A stretch of 43,146 bases of DNA from Desulfobacterales bacterium. GTDB lineage: Bacteria > Desulfobacterota > Desulfobacteria > Desulfobacterales > UBA11574. The first letter of the stretch is position 1; each line of letters begins with the position of its first letter. The stretch spans positions 1,057,013 through 1,100,158 of the forward strand of contig CP070768.1 of the NCBI GenBank assembly GCA_020345745.1, in the 5' to 3' direction. The translations under genes were made by a program, and so were the position numbers. Under the pieces are notes generated by a model. That model searched no databases, was not told where the DNA came from, and was given only the letters and a program-made list of their open reading frames with translations. Positions 8,583 through 16,676 of the stretch are shown piece by piece.

Positions 8583-9725
8583 CTATAGGTCGCATTCATG
8601 GGTTATCGCCAGATTATCCCTATGGATGACATAATCATAAGGCTTATATCCTAACCGACTTTTAATCTGATTCGATTTAAGCCCCATAATTTTGCGAATA
8701 TCGGTCGCGCTATAATTAACGAGACCTGTCCCCAGTGGCTCGTTGTCACACGTCCTAAATGCTACTGGATCACCGGTACTGAATTCACCTTCTACGCTGA
8801 CGATTCCGCTGGGCAGCAAACTTTTTCCTCTGTTGAGAATTGCGCGCGCAGCACCATCATCAATATGTATTATCCCTTTAGGCTTAATCGTAAAAGCTAT
8901 CCAGCACTTTCGGCTTTTAAGCCTTTCCTTTTTTGGCACAAAAAAGGTTCCAACATCGTTTCCTAGAAAGAGCTTTTTTAAAATGTTCGGTTTATTTCCG
9001 TTCGCTATCACCATGGGGATCCCTGCTGACGTAACTTTTTGGGCTGCATTTACTTTACCGAGCATTCCACCGGTTCCTAAAGGGCCGGGAATATCGCTGG
9101 CGTACTTTTTAATATCCTTTCTGATGGCCGATACGATCGGAATCATTTTTGCGTCCGGGTGGGTACGAGGATCTTTGGTATATAGTCCATCAATATCCGT
9201 AAGATTTATGAGAATATCCGCATCCATCAATAGGGTAATCATGGCTGCAAGATTATCGTTGTCTCCGAATTTAATTTCTTCGGTCATCACTGTATCATTC
9301 TCATTCACAACCGGAACCACTTGCCAGGTCAAAAGCGTATTGAGTGTGTTACGCGCATTTAGATATCTTTTTCTGTTATTCAGATCGTCGCCGGTCAACA
9401 GGATTTGAGCAACTTTTCTTTGATGTTTAGAAAACGCCTTTTCATATTCCAGGATGAGTCCGGCCTGCCCCACAGCGGCAACGGCCTGCCTTTTCGGAAT
9501 TTCTTCCGGTCTTTTATCAAGCCCTACTTTTTTTACACCTGAAGCCATCGCTCCAGAAGTGACCAGAATAACTTCTAAACCGCTATCGATGAGATGGCAG
9601 ATCTGTCTGCTGATGGATCGAACTGATGTTAATTTCAATCCGTGATCTTCGGTCAAGACGTTACTGCCTACCTTGACGACGATTCTCCTGGCACTTGCAA
9701 AAATGGATTTTCTAATCTGGGCCAT
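8583..9725 (-). CDS. proB: Glutamate 5-kinase with PUA domain
   Basis: A 380-residue enzyme that phosphorylates glutamate in the first, usually proline-inhibited, step of proline synthesis. The amino-acid kinase domain spans about 8-260: RIVVKVGSNVL, VTSGAMASGVKK, VNENDTV and GTGGMLGKVNAA. A C-terminal PUA domain (about 283-370) completes the long form. I place the start at ATG 9725, which overlaps the obg end by 14 bp; upstream in-frame codons inside obg do not add family sequence. Confidence 0.95.
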   Translation of the reverse strand: MAQIRKSIFASARRIVVKVGSNVLTEDHGLKLTSVRSISRQICHLIDSGLEVILVTSGAMASGVKKVGLDKRPEEIPKRQAVAAVGQAGLILEYEKAFSKHQRKVAQILLTGDDLNNRKRYLNARNTLNTLLTWQVVPVVNENDTVMTEEIKFGDNDNLAAMITLLMDADILINLTDIDGLYTKDPRTHPDAKMIPIVSAIRKDIKKYASDIPGPLGTGGMLGKVNAAQKVTSAGIPMVIANGNKPNILKKLFLGNDVGTFFVPKKERLKSRKCWIAFTIKPKGIIHIDDGAARAILNRGKSLLPSGIVSVEGEFSTGDPVAFRTCDNEPLGTGLVNYSATDIRKIMGLKSNQIKSRLGYKPYDYVIHRDNLAITHECDL

Positions 9726-10719
9726 TTTGCTTGTCCAACAATTGCATGGTTTGCGACAATAAATCCTCAATGCCTTTACCGGTAAGTGCCGAAATTAATA
9801 TCACTTCTTTACCCTTTAATGCAGATTGAAACGATGTTGCCAGCTCCCTTACTCCGGGTAGGTCAAGCTTGTTAAGAACCACTATTTGTGGCTTTTCCAT
9901 CAACTGCTGATTGTACATGGAAAGTTCTTTGTTCACAGTATGATAGCTCTGGAGAGGGTCGTCGGTTTCGATGCTTGATGCATCCACCAGGTGAACAAGG
10001 ATTCTGGTACGTTCTATGTGACGCAAAAATCTTATCCCCAAACCAGTTCCTTTGTGCGCACCTTTAATTAACCCGGGAATATCAGCAATGACGAAAGGTT
10101 CTCCCCATTCCGTACGAACCACACCGAGAGAAGGAGAAAGGGTGGTAAAAGGATAATTACCTATTTTAGGACGAGCTGAAGAAACAGTGGAAATGAGGGT
10201 GGATTTGCCGGCATTGGGTAGACCGATAAGACCGACATCGGCTAGAAGTTTAAGCTCCAGCCGAAATGTTTTGGTTTCTCCTGGCTCACCCGGTTGGGCA
10301 AACCGAGGGCTTCGATGGGTTGATGTCTTGAATCGCGTGTTACCTTGGCCGCCTCTGCCGCCCTTAACTAAAACGAGGGTTTCACCGGGTTCAACCAAAT
10401 CTTTTATGGTTTGACCGGAATCGGCATCTGTAACCACCGTTCCAGGCGGTATGTCAATGATGAGATCTTGACCGTTTTTTCCGGTTTTTTGTTTCCCCTG
10501 ACCGTGAGCGCCATTCTTTGCTTTAAAATGTTTCTGATATCTAAATTGATACAATGTGCGTTTTCTCGATGTTGTCGCTAAAACAACATCTCCGCCCTTG
10601 CCTCCGTCTCCACCGTCCGGTCCTCCGCGAGGTATAAATTTTTCTCGCCTGAAACTTACACAACCTCTACCACCGTTACCGGACTGAACGGTAATAACCG
10701 CTTCATCGATGAATTTCAC
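9712..10719 (-). CDS. obg: GTPase Obg (CgtA), ribosome-associated
   Basis: A 335-residue GTPase involved in late 50S assembly and stress control. The glycine-rich Obg domain is visible at the N-terminus ([20 protein letters not shown] to about residue 158), followed by the G domain with GLPNAGKST (P-loop), the switch region up to [18 protein letters not shown], and NKLD. It ends soon after the G domain, so it lacks the extra C-terminal OCT domain of some Firmicutes. Its start overlaps the rpmA stop by 4 bp, and its end overlaps proB by 14 bp. Confidence 0.97.
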   Translation of the reverse strand: MKFIDEAVITVQSGNGGRGCVSFRREKFIPRGGPDGGDGGKGGDVVLATTSRKRTLYQFRYQKHFKAKNGAHGQGKQKTGKNGQDLIIDIPPGTVVTDADSGQTIKDLVEPGETLVLVKGGRGGQGNTRFKTSTHRSPRFAQPGEPGETKTFRLELKLLADVGLIGLPNAGKSTLISTVSSARPKIGNYPFTTLSPSLGVVRTEWGEPFVIADIPGLIKGAHKGTGLGIRFLRHIERTRILVHLVDASSIETDDPLQSYHTVNKELSMYNQQLMEKPQIVVLNKLDLPGVRELATSFQSALKGKEVILISALTGKGIEDLLSQTMQLLDKQNGPD

Positions 10720-10970
10720 TCTACATAAACACTTACTTTTTTTCGAGATCGACCCATTCTTTCAAAAGCAACGATACCATCAATTTTTGCAAATAAAGTG
10801 TAATCCTTGCCTATCCCGACGTTAGTCCCTGGATGTATCTTTGTCCCAAGCTGACGAACCAGGATATTGCCGGCCTTTACAGCTTGCCCACCATATCGTT
10901 TCACGCCCCGGCGCTGTCCTTGGCTGTCACGCCCGTTCTTAGAGCTGCCAGCTGCTTTCTTATGTGCCAT
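10716..10970 (-). CDS. rpmA: 50S ribosomal protein L27 (bL27)
   Basis: An 84-residue basic protein starting [16 protein letters not shown], the classic bL27 N-terminus that reaches the peptidyl transferase centre. [19 protein letters not shown] and [20 protein letters not shown] follow. It has no cleavable N-terminal extension of the Firmicutes type. It lies 33 bp after rplU and overlaps obg by 4 bp. Confidence 0.98.
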   Translation of the reverse strand: MAHKKAAGSSKNGRDSQGQRRGVKRYGGQAVKAGNILVRQLGTKIHPGTNVGIGKDYTLFAKIDGIVAFERMGRSRKKVSVYVE

Positions 10971-11003
10971 TATGTATACTCCTTTAATCAGAAATGATCT
11001 CTA

Positions 11004-11315
11004 TTAGGCTTCGATACTATCGATTTTTATCGCCGTATAGCGCTGTCGATGTCCCTGTTTCCGACGGTACCTTTTTCTTCGTTTATATTTAAAAACAATA
11101 ATTTTTTTAGCCTTTCCTTGCTCGACGATGTGTCCTTTGACCGCTACTTTATCTAAAACCGGTTGTCCGATGTTGACCTTTTCACCGTCCGAAAACATAA
11201 GAACCTTGTCAAAAGAAACAGAACTGCCAATTTCACCCGGTATCTTTTCTACCCTTAAAATATCACCCTGGCTGACTTTATATTGCTTGCCGCCGGTATT
11301 AACAATTGCATACAT
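11004..11315 (-). CDS. rplU: 50S ribosomal protein L21 (bL21)
   Basis: A 103-residue protein with [18 protein letters not shown] at the start and the basic [16 protein letters not shown] tail typical of bL21. It is the first gene of the seven-gene operon rplU-rpmA-obg-proB-proA-nadD-rsfS. A strong AGGAGG lies 12 bases before the ATG, and a promoter candidate is about 65-90 bp upstream. Confidence 0.98.
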   Translation of the reverse strand: MYAIVNTGGKQYKVSQGDILRVEKIPGEIGSSVSFDKVLMFSDGEKVNIGQPVLDKVAVKGHIVEQGKAKKIIVFKYKRRKRYRRKQGHRQRYTAIKIDSIEA

Positions 11316-11379
11316 CTTCTATTCAAACCTCCTAAAGGTCGCGTTTTATCCTCTCTGGAACTTGTATAAGGAACCTGAT

Positions 11380-11408
11380 ATTTTGAATATATCTTAAGGA
11401 TTTGTCAA
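11380..11408 (-). promoter_or_regulatory. Probable promoter of the rplU operon
   Basis: On the minus strand TTGACA (11408-11403) is followed by 17 bp and CAAAAT (11385-11380, 4 of 6 matches to the -10 consensus). It sits about 65-90 bp upstream of the rplU ATG, the expected place for the operon promoter. No competing candidate of similar quality is visible in the same stretch. Confidence 0.45.
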
Positions 11409-11486
11409 GAAAAAATATTTCTTTATTCATTTCTTTTCTGAAAATAACCACCCATTAGTCAAATAGGCGTTAACCATCCAGATAGT

Positions 11487-11514
11487 TTGACATGTGAACA
11501 CATGAACATATATT
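11487..11514 (+). promoter_or_regulatory. Probable fdhD promoter with an operator-like inverted repeat in the spacer
   Basis: TTGACA (11487-11492), a 16-bp spacer and TATATT (11509-11514, 5 of 6 matches) form a good sigma-70-type promoter. The inverted repeat CATGTG-AA-CACATG (11491-11504) covers the end of the -35 box and most of the spacer, the position where a dimeric repressor would block polymerase. The regulator is unknown and no regulator gene lies nearby. Confidence 0.5.
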
Positions 11515-11544
11515 AAGGGAACGGTTTGAATTTACGCCAAGATA

Positions 11545-11565
11545 ATATTTTCATCTTGAAAATAT
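11545..11565 (+). other. Hairpin in the fdhD leader
   Basis: Perfect 8-bp arms ATATTTTC and GAAAATAT enclose the loop ATCTT, about 30 bases after the predicted -10 box. The stem is AT-rich and has no following T-run, so its role is open. Confidence 0.35.
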
Positions 11566-11720
11566 AAAGCCGTCGTTATAGCCGGACAAGTTGTCGAAAT
11601 ATTTCCAGGCTAGGTAGAATTTGGTTGTGCAGTCATTTTGGCAACCCTTTTGGTCATGGCCATAATGAAAGAATATAGACAGCGCAGCGCTGATAGCTGC
11701 TGTTGATATGAGGAGATGTT

Positions 11721-12518
11721 TTGAAAAATTATTTGGATCACGCTATTACCCACTGGGATACTAAGGCCATCTTATCTAGTGAGCACAAACTTATTAGAGA
11801 AGAACCGCTGTCGATTCGTATTGAAGGAAAGCCTTACTCAGTTGTCATGCGCACTCCGGGAATGGAATTGGCTCATGTTGCGGGATTTTGCCTCGCAGAG
11901 GGAATCGTTGATACGATTGATGACATTGGAACCATCGCATGCTGTGACGATACCAATCCCAATGTAATTACCGTTACGTTGGAGAAATCACGTAAAAAAA
12001 AAATTTCTCAACTGTTAGACAGACGAAGTTTTATCAGTCAAACCAGTTGCGGTATCTGCGGCAAGGAAATCATCGACGAGCTCTTTCAACACATCCTTCC
12101 TCTATCCGATAATATTCAAATAGACCCTAAAAAGGCAATAAAACTTTCAATAAATCTTTCCCGCCTTCAGCCTTTACGAGATAAAACCTATGCTTCCCAT
12201 GCTGCCGCTTTATACTCAAAGGAATATGAACTGTTATCCGTCGCTGAAGATGTGGGACGCCACAATGCTCTCGATAAAGCCATAGGAGAGCTATTTCTTA
12301 AAGGGCAGCTTCACCAGGCGTCTCTTTTGATCCTCTCGTCTCGCATCAGCTATGAACTCGTACAAAAAGCTGCCAGAGCCCAGATTCCCATTATTTTCGC
12401 AATTTCGCGCCCCACATCGGTTGCCGTAGAACTGGCATCTAAACTCAATATAACCATTGCTTGCCTTGCTCAACAATCCGGAATATTCATTTTCTGCGGA
12501 AAGCATCGTTTTATGTAA
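11721..12518 (+). CDS. fdhD: Formate dehydrogenase accessory sulfurtransferase FdhD
   Basis: A 265-residue protein that passes sulfur from the IscS desulfurase to the molybdenum/tungsten bis-MGD cofactor of formate dehydrogenases. The sulfur-carrying loop is TSCGICGKE (CxxC). Other family stretches are MRTPGMELAHVAGFCLAEGI near the start and VAEDVGRHNALDKAIG and LILSSRISYELVQKAARA in the second half. The start codon is TTG at 11721 with AGGAG 5 bp upstream; an ATG at 11716 is out of frame and stops at once. It stands alone here. No formate dehydrogenase subunit is in the window, so the target enzyme must be encoded elsewhere. Confidence 0.95.
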   Translation: MKNYLDHAITHWDTKAILSSEHKLIREEPLSIRIEGKPYSVVMRTPGMELAHVAGFCLAEGIVDTIDDIGTIACCDDTNPNVITVTLEKSRKKKISQLLDRRSFISQTSCGICGKEIIDELFQHILPLSDNIQIDPKKAIKLSINLSRLQPLRDKTYASHAAALYSKEYELLSVAEDVGRHNALDKAIGELFLKGQLHQASLLILSSRISYELVQKAARAQIPIIFAISRPTSVAVELASKLNITIACLAQQSGIFIFCGKHRFM

Positions 12519-12689
12519 AATATTGATAGTTGTTCATCTGTTTTTTAATACTCTGGAACCTAAATATTGCAGAAAACAACTCGTTATGATAGTTGTTTAA
12601 AGTTACTGTTAACCAACAAATTTATCAGACTATTGTTCTAGTATGACAGATTACACGGCAAAACGACGTGACGTTACCCGATTACAATA

Positions 12690-14633
12690 ATGAATCAGAA
12701 GCTAAAAACAGATAAGAACTATTTTTATAAAATTTCGATATCCATTGCCGCAGGCTTAATTGGATTCTGGTTCAACTTCCACCCATTCAGTTCTTCACTT
12801 CCCCCTTATCATTTTAGTTTTCAAATCGGTTTGGTATTTCCAATGATCATATCTTTGCAGTGGGGATGGACCTACGGATTACTTTCCTCCACCTTCGGTT
12901 TGGGCTGTCAGACCATGTGGTTCAAAGGCGGCTGGGAGTCGGTGGTTGCGGTTTCGATGTTTACATTATGGATTGTGTGGCATGGTTGGTGTGCAGCTAA
13001 ATTCAGAAAAACAAGACAAACAAAATGGAATTCTTATGTTACCGAAATTCCATTTCGACTGTTTAACATACTCATATTGTTTACGATATTCAGGTGGGCA
13101 TTTGGCTTGAATCCAGCACCATGGGCACCTGAAATGACAAAAGTAACCATCCCTATCTCATTGATAAACTATGCCGCCGCAGAAGCTACCATTAATGGTT
13201 ATCTCGTTTTATTGCTTGCAGATATTCTCATCATTTTTGGGCCCGTTCGAAAGCTATTCCACTTAAAAATCATTCAAGAACAAAAGCAGACCAATTACCT
13301 TTTAACCGCTGCCATTTTAATCAGTTGTATTTACTGGATAATTGATAGTGCCTATTATAAATATATATTTTTCAATTTTCCAAACACTATGGTCTTCAAC
13401 AAACAAAAAACCCTTATAGATTTACTCTTTTTCAATGTACCGCCTTACACCTTGTTTGTACGAATTTCGTTTTTTATAGCTATTTTAACCGGTGTTTTGT
13501 TAGCCTCAAAATTTATGTCCAAATACAGGGAAACTGAAAATTTTCTCAGAAAAATTGTAGAACTCTCCCCGTATCCTATTGTGGTCATCGAATCTGATGG
13601 TCGGGTTGAGTATGCAAACCCCACATTTGTCCAAACCTTCGGTTACGCTCTGGATGAGATACCAACCGTAACCGAGTGGTTTAACAAAATCTTTCCGAAC
13701 GTTTTTGATCGTCGAGAATTTATCCTGAACTGGAAAGAAGACTTAAAAAAGGCCAAAACACAGGCTGCTGAACCTCGTATGTTCAATGCGACAAACAAGG
13801 ATGGAAAAGTACAGAACATCATATTTCGCCAAGTTTTCGTCGAAAACGACAAGGAGGTTATCATTTGTGAAATTGTAAGTGAGCGCGTACAAGCTGAGAA
13901 CAATTTCCGAACACTCCATGATGAGCTTGAACAGCGCGTGATACAGCGAACCGCTCAACTTGAGGCGATAAACAAGGAATTGGAAGCGTTTTCTTACTCC
14001 GTATCCCATGACCTTCGTGCCCCCTTGCGCAGTATCGACGGATTCAGCATGGCGCTCTTAGAAGAATACTCGGACAAATTGGATTTAGAAGGACAAGACT
14101 ATCTTCAGAGGGTACGATCAGCGAGTCAGCGTATGGGACAGATCATAGATGATTTGCTCTCGCTGTCGAGAATATCTCGTCGCGAACTAAGGAAACAAGA
14201 TGTAAATTTGAGCGAAATCGCTGAAAACATATTAACTAAATTGCAGGAAAGGGATCCTGATCGCACTGTAGATATCGTTTTAGGACATAAAGTGGTGGCA
14301 TATTGCGATCCTAACCTGGTTGAAATCGTGCTAGAAAATTTACTGAGCAATGCATGGAAATTCACCACCAAACAAGAAAAACCCTGGATCGTTTTCGACC
14401 AAATAATCCAAGATAACGAGATGGTCTATTGCGTCCGTGATAATGGTGCAGGATTTGATATGGCTTACGCAGACAAATTGTTTGGAACTTTCCAACGGCT
14501 ACACAAAGATACCGATTTTGACGGTTACGGCATTGGTCTAGCTACCGTTCAGCGAATTATTAACCGGCACGAAGGTCGTATTTGGGCGGAAGGGTATGTT
14601 AACCGAGGCGCATCATTTTATTTTGTACTATAA
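12690..14633 (+). CDS. Membrane-bound PAS-domain sensor histidine kinase
   Basis: A 647-residue kinase. The N-terminal half (to about residue 280) is an integral membrane sensor with seven or eight hydrophobic segments and no recognised ligand site. It is followed by a PAS domain (about 290-400), a coiled-coil linker, and a phytochrome-like HisKA domain with FSYSVSHDLRAPLR, where His440 is the predicted phosphoacceptor. The ATPase domain has the N box ENLLSNAWKFT, then DNGAGFDM, FGTFQRLH and GYGIGLA, so it looks active. It is first of three genes, with the receiver gene 17 bp downstream. The signal sensed cannot be read from the sequence. Confidence 0.9.
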   Translation: MNQKLKTDKNYFYKISISIAAGLIGFWFNFHPFSSSLPPYHFSFQIGLVFPMIISLQWGWTYGLLSSTFGLGCQTMWFKGGWESVVAVSMFTLWIVWHGWCAAKFRKTRQTKWNSYVTEIPFRLFNILILFTIFRWAFGLNPAPWAPEMTKVTIPISLINYAAAEATINGYLVLLLADILIIFGPVRKLFHLKIIQEQKQTNYLLTAAILISCIYWIIDSAYYKYIFFNFPNTMVFNKQKTLIDLLFFNVPPYTLFVRISFFIAILTGVLLASKFMSKYRETENFLRKIVELSPYPIVVIESDGRVEYANPTFVQTFGYALDEIPTVTEWFNKIFPNVFDRREFILNWKEDLKKAKTQAAEPRMFNATNKDGKVQNIIFRQVFVENDKEVIICEIVSERVQAENNFRTLHDELEQRVIQRTAQLEAINKELEAFSYSVSHDLRAPLRSIDGFSMALLEEYSDKLDLEGQDYLQRVRSASQRMGQIIDDLLSLSRISRRELRKQDVNLSEIAENILTKLQERDPDRTVDIVLGHKVVAYCDPNLVEIVLENLLSNAWKFTTKQEKPWIVFDQIIQDNEMVYCVRDNGAGFDMAYADKLFGTFQRLHKDTDFDGYGIGLATVQRIINRHEGRIWAEGYVNRGASFYFVL

Positions 14634-14650
14634 ATTAAAGGAATAATAAC

Positions 14651-15106
14651 ATGGATTTAAAAATTATCTTGCTCGTTGAAGATAACCCCGACGATGAGCT
14701 GTTGGCCATTCGCGCACTCAAAAAAAATAACATTATGAATGAAGTGGTCGTTGCTAGAGATGGGGCTGAAGCGCTAGACTATCTGTTTGCCACGGGAGCC
14801 TATGAGGGTCGCGACACCAGCGTAATGCCTCAGGTTATTCTCCTGGACCTGAAACTTCCAAAAGTAAGCGGATTGGAAGTTTTAAAACGTTTGCGCGACG
14901 ATGATCGGACAAGGCTACTTCCCGTCGTTATCCTCACTTCATCTAGAGAAGAGCGGGATTTAAAGGAAAGTTACCGCTTGGGAGCGAACAGCTATATTCG
15001 AAAACCTGTTGATTTTACTCAATTTTCTGAAGCTATCAGGCAATTGGGGCTGTACTGGCTAGTCCTGAACGAAGCACCACCCACTAAGGATGCAAATTAT
15101 GAGTAA
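14651..15106 (+). CDS. Single-domain response regulator (Rcp1/CheY-like)
   Basis: A 151-residue protein that is a receiver domain only. The acidic pair is in LVEDNPDDE, the phosphoacceptor is Asp66 in ILLDLKLP, followed by ILTSS and the switch Lys in YIRKPVDF. Such Rcp1-type receivers commonly pair with phytochrome-like or PAS histidine kinases such as the one 17 bp upstream. It has no output domain, so it is likely a phosphate shuttle or acts by protein contact. Its end overlaps the next gene by 8 bp. Confidence 0.93.
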   Translation: MDLKIILLVEDNPDDELLAIRALKKNNIMNEVVVARDGAEALDYLFATGAYEGRDTSVMPQVILLDLKLPKVSGLEVLKRLRDDDRTRLLPVVILTSSREERDLKESYRLGANSYIRKPVDFTQFSEAIRQLGLYWLVLNEAPPTKDANYE

Positions 15107-16475
15107 ATCCATCCGAGTTTTATTCGTCGATGACTCTGACGATGACGTCATGCTTCTCACCAAGGCATTGAAAAAGGGCGGTTATCTTCCGAGTTATAAG
15201 CAAGTCGATACCGCTGACGCCATGAGCGATACCTTAGATAGCCAAACATGGGATGTCATACTGTGTGACTATGCCATGCCCAAGTTTAGCGCGTTTTCTG
15301 CATTAAATCTTTATAAAAAGAAAGGGCTTGACCTGCCATTTATCATCGTATCGGGAACAATAACGGATGAAACGGCTGTCGAGGCAATGAAAGCCGGTGC
15401 TCACGATTATATCATCAAAGACAATCTTGCCAGATTATGTCCTGCCATCGAGCGAGAAATACGCGAGGCAAAAGTCCGAAAGGAGCGGCGCCAGGCTGAA
15501 TCCCAATTGAAAAAGAGCGAAGATAAATATCGAACGTTATTTCAAGATTCTAGAGACGCAATCTATATTAACGCCAGCCAAGGCGCGTTTATCGATTTCA
15601 ATCAGTCAATGTTAGATCTCTTTGGTTATTCCAGGGCAGAAATATCTCGAATGCAAACAAAAGATGTTTTTGCCAAAGAAGATGAATACCTCAAATTTCA
15701 GGATGAAATTAACCAAAAAGGATCTGTCCGAGAGTTTGAAGCTAAACTTTGTAGGAAAGATGGAACTGAAATGGATTGTCTGATCACCGCCGCTGTTCGC
15801 CAGACGAAAGATCAAAGCATCATCGGATACCAAGGGATAATCCATGATATCAGCGCGCTCCTGTCAAGCCGACAAACACTCGAAAAATCGCTGAAAAAAT
15901 TAAGAAAGGCCTTAGGCGGAACCATTCAAGCGATGGCGGTCACTGTGGAAACCAGAGATCCTTATACAGCGGGTCACCAACGCGGGGTAAGCAACTTGGC
16001 CCGAGCGATAGCATCAGAGTTGGGAATTTCAGAAAATAAAATCCAAGGCATCCGATTTGCCGGTGTTATCCACGACATTGGCAAAATATGTGTGCCAGGG
16101 GAAATCCTCAGTAAACCCGGAACTATCAGTAAAAATGAATTGGGCCTGATAAAAGAACACTCTCAAGTTGGCCATAACATTTTGAAAACAGTAGATTTTC
16201 CATGGCCGATTGCTAAAATAGTTTTACAACATCATGAAAAGATGGATGGCACGGGATATCCTGACGGCATTTCAGGTGAAAACATTTTGCTCGAAGCAAG
16301 AGTTCTTGCAGTGGCTGATGTTGTTGAGGCTATGGGCTCTCATCGACCGTACCGTCCATCTTTAGGAATAGATATGGCTTTAAAGGAAATTCAAAATCAT
16401 AAGAATATATTTTATGATCCCCAGGTCGTCGACGCATGCTTGAGACTATTTAACGAAAAGGGTTATCAGTTATAA
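15099..16475 (+). CDS. Response regulator with PAS and HD-GYP domains, probable cyclic-di-GMP phosphodiesterase
   Basis: A 458-residue protein in three parts: a receiver domain (about 1-125, Asp57 in ILCDYAMP), a PAS domain (about 145-255), and an HD-GYP domain (about 270-455). The hydrolase motifs are intact: HDIGK with His325/Asp326, HHEKMDGTGYP at 378-388 with GYP retained, and ADVVEAMGSHRPYRPS. Family knowledge: HD-GYP enzymes degrade cyclic-di-GMP. I chose ATG 15099 because AAGGA lies 8 bp upstream and it overlaps the receiver gene in the usual ATGAGTAA manner. It is the probable output of the kinase-receiver operon. Confidence 0.92.
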   Translation: MSKSIRVLFVDDSDDDVMLLTKALKKGGYLPSYKQVDTADAMSDTLDSQTWDVILCDYAMPKFSAFSALNLYKKKGLDLPFIIVSGTITDETAVEAMKAGAHDYIIKDNLARLCPAIEREIREAKVRKERRQAESQLKKSEDKYRTLFQDSRDAIYINASQGAFIDFNQSMLDLFGYSRAEISRMQTKDVFAKEDEYLKFQDEINQKGSVREFEAKLCRKDGTEMDCLITAAVRQTKDQSIIGYQGIIHDISALLSSRQTLEKSLKKLRKALGGTIQAMAVTVETRDPYTAGHQRGVSNLARAIASELGISENKIQGIRFAGVIHDIGKICVPGEILSKPGTISKNELGLIKEHSQVGHNILKTVDFPWPIAKIVLQHHEKMDGTGYPDGISGENILLEARVLAVADVVEAMGSHRPYRPSLGIDMALKEIQNHKNIFYDPQVVDACLRLFNEKGYQL

Positions 16476-16482
16476 CCTTATC

Positions 16483-16606
16483 GCCCGAATATTTCACGAG
16501 AATTTTGATCCGCCACCGAACTTTGGCGGATTAAAATTTGGACCTGACACTGGGATTGAATGAAAGAGAACGTTCTGCAAAGGTTTCTTCATAAAATATT
16601 CAGGCC
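16483..16606. repeat. R4-bounded repeat containing a degenerate R1 half-element
   Basis: The outer arms CCCGAATATTTCACGAG (16484-16500) and CATAAAATATTCAGGCC (16590-16606) are imperfect inverted repeats related to the palindrome at 8557-8582. Between them, ATCCGCCA and TGGCGGAT form the base of a hairpin of about 15 bp. From 16527 to 16587 the sequence follows the R1 right half (TTAAAATTTG, CCTGACAC, then CAAAGGTTTC). It fills most of the gap between the HD-GYP gene and panC and looks like one repeat family inserted into, or grown around, another. Confidence 0.6.
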
Positions 16607-16609
16607 ATG

Positions 16610-16638
16610 TTGACATTTCTAGGTCATTATATTATTGA
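16610..16638 (+). promoter_or_regulatory. Possible panC promoter
   Basis: A perfect TTGACA (16610-16615) is followed by 17 bp and TATTGA (3 of 6 matches). It lies directly after the R4-bounded repeat. The predicted transcript would begin near 16645, upstream of both candidate panC starts. Confidence 0.35.
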
Positions 16639-16676
16639 TTTCGATTTTTGGCGGGTTTCAAAACGCTCAAGTTTAC

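Larger units (their letters stand above)
11316..11720. other. 405-bp intergenic region between divergent rplU and fdhD
   Basis: No plausible gene is seen. It holds a rplU promoter candidate (minus), a fdhD promoter with an inverted repeat in its spacer (plus), an 8-bp-stem hairpin, and a GC-rich imperfect inverted repeat (ACAGCGCAGCGCTG...) just before the fdhD start. The long 5' leader of fdhD (about 200 bases) leaves room for regulation at the RNA level, but I recognise no known riboswitch. Confidence 0.5.

Noticed and set aside
8743-9408. 221-codon open frame on the plus strand
   Set aside because: It lies wholly antisense to proB, has no family features, and reflects the codon pattern of the opposite strand.
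9712-9770. Longer proB start inside obg (position 9770)
   Set aside because: The added residues do not belong to the kinase family; the ATG at 9725 gives the normal N-terminus.
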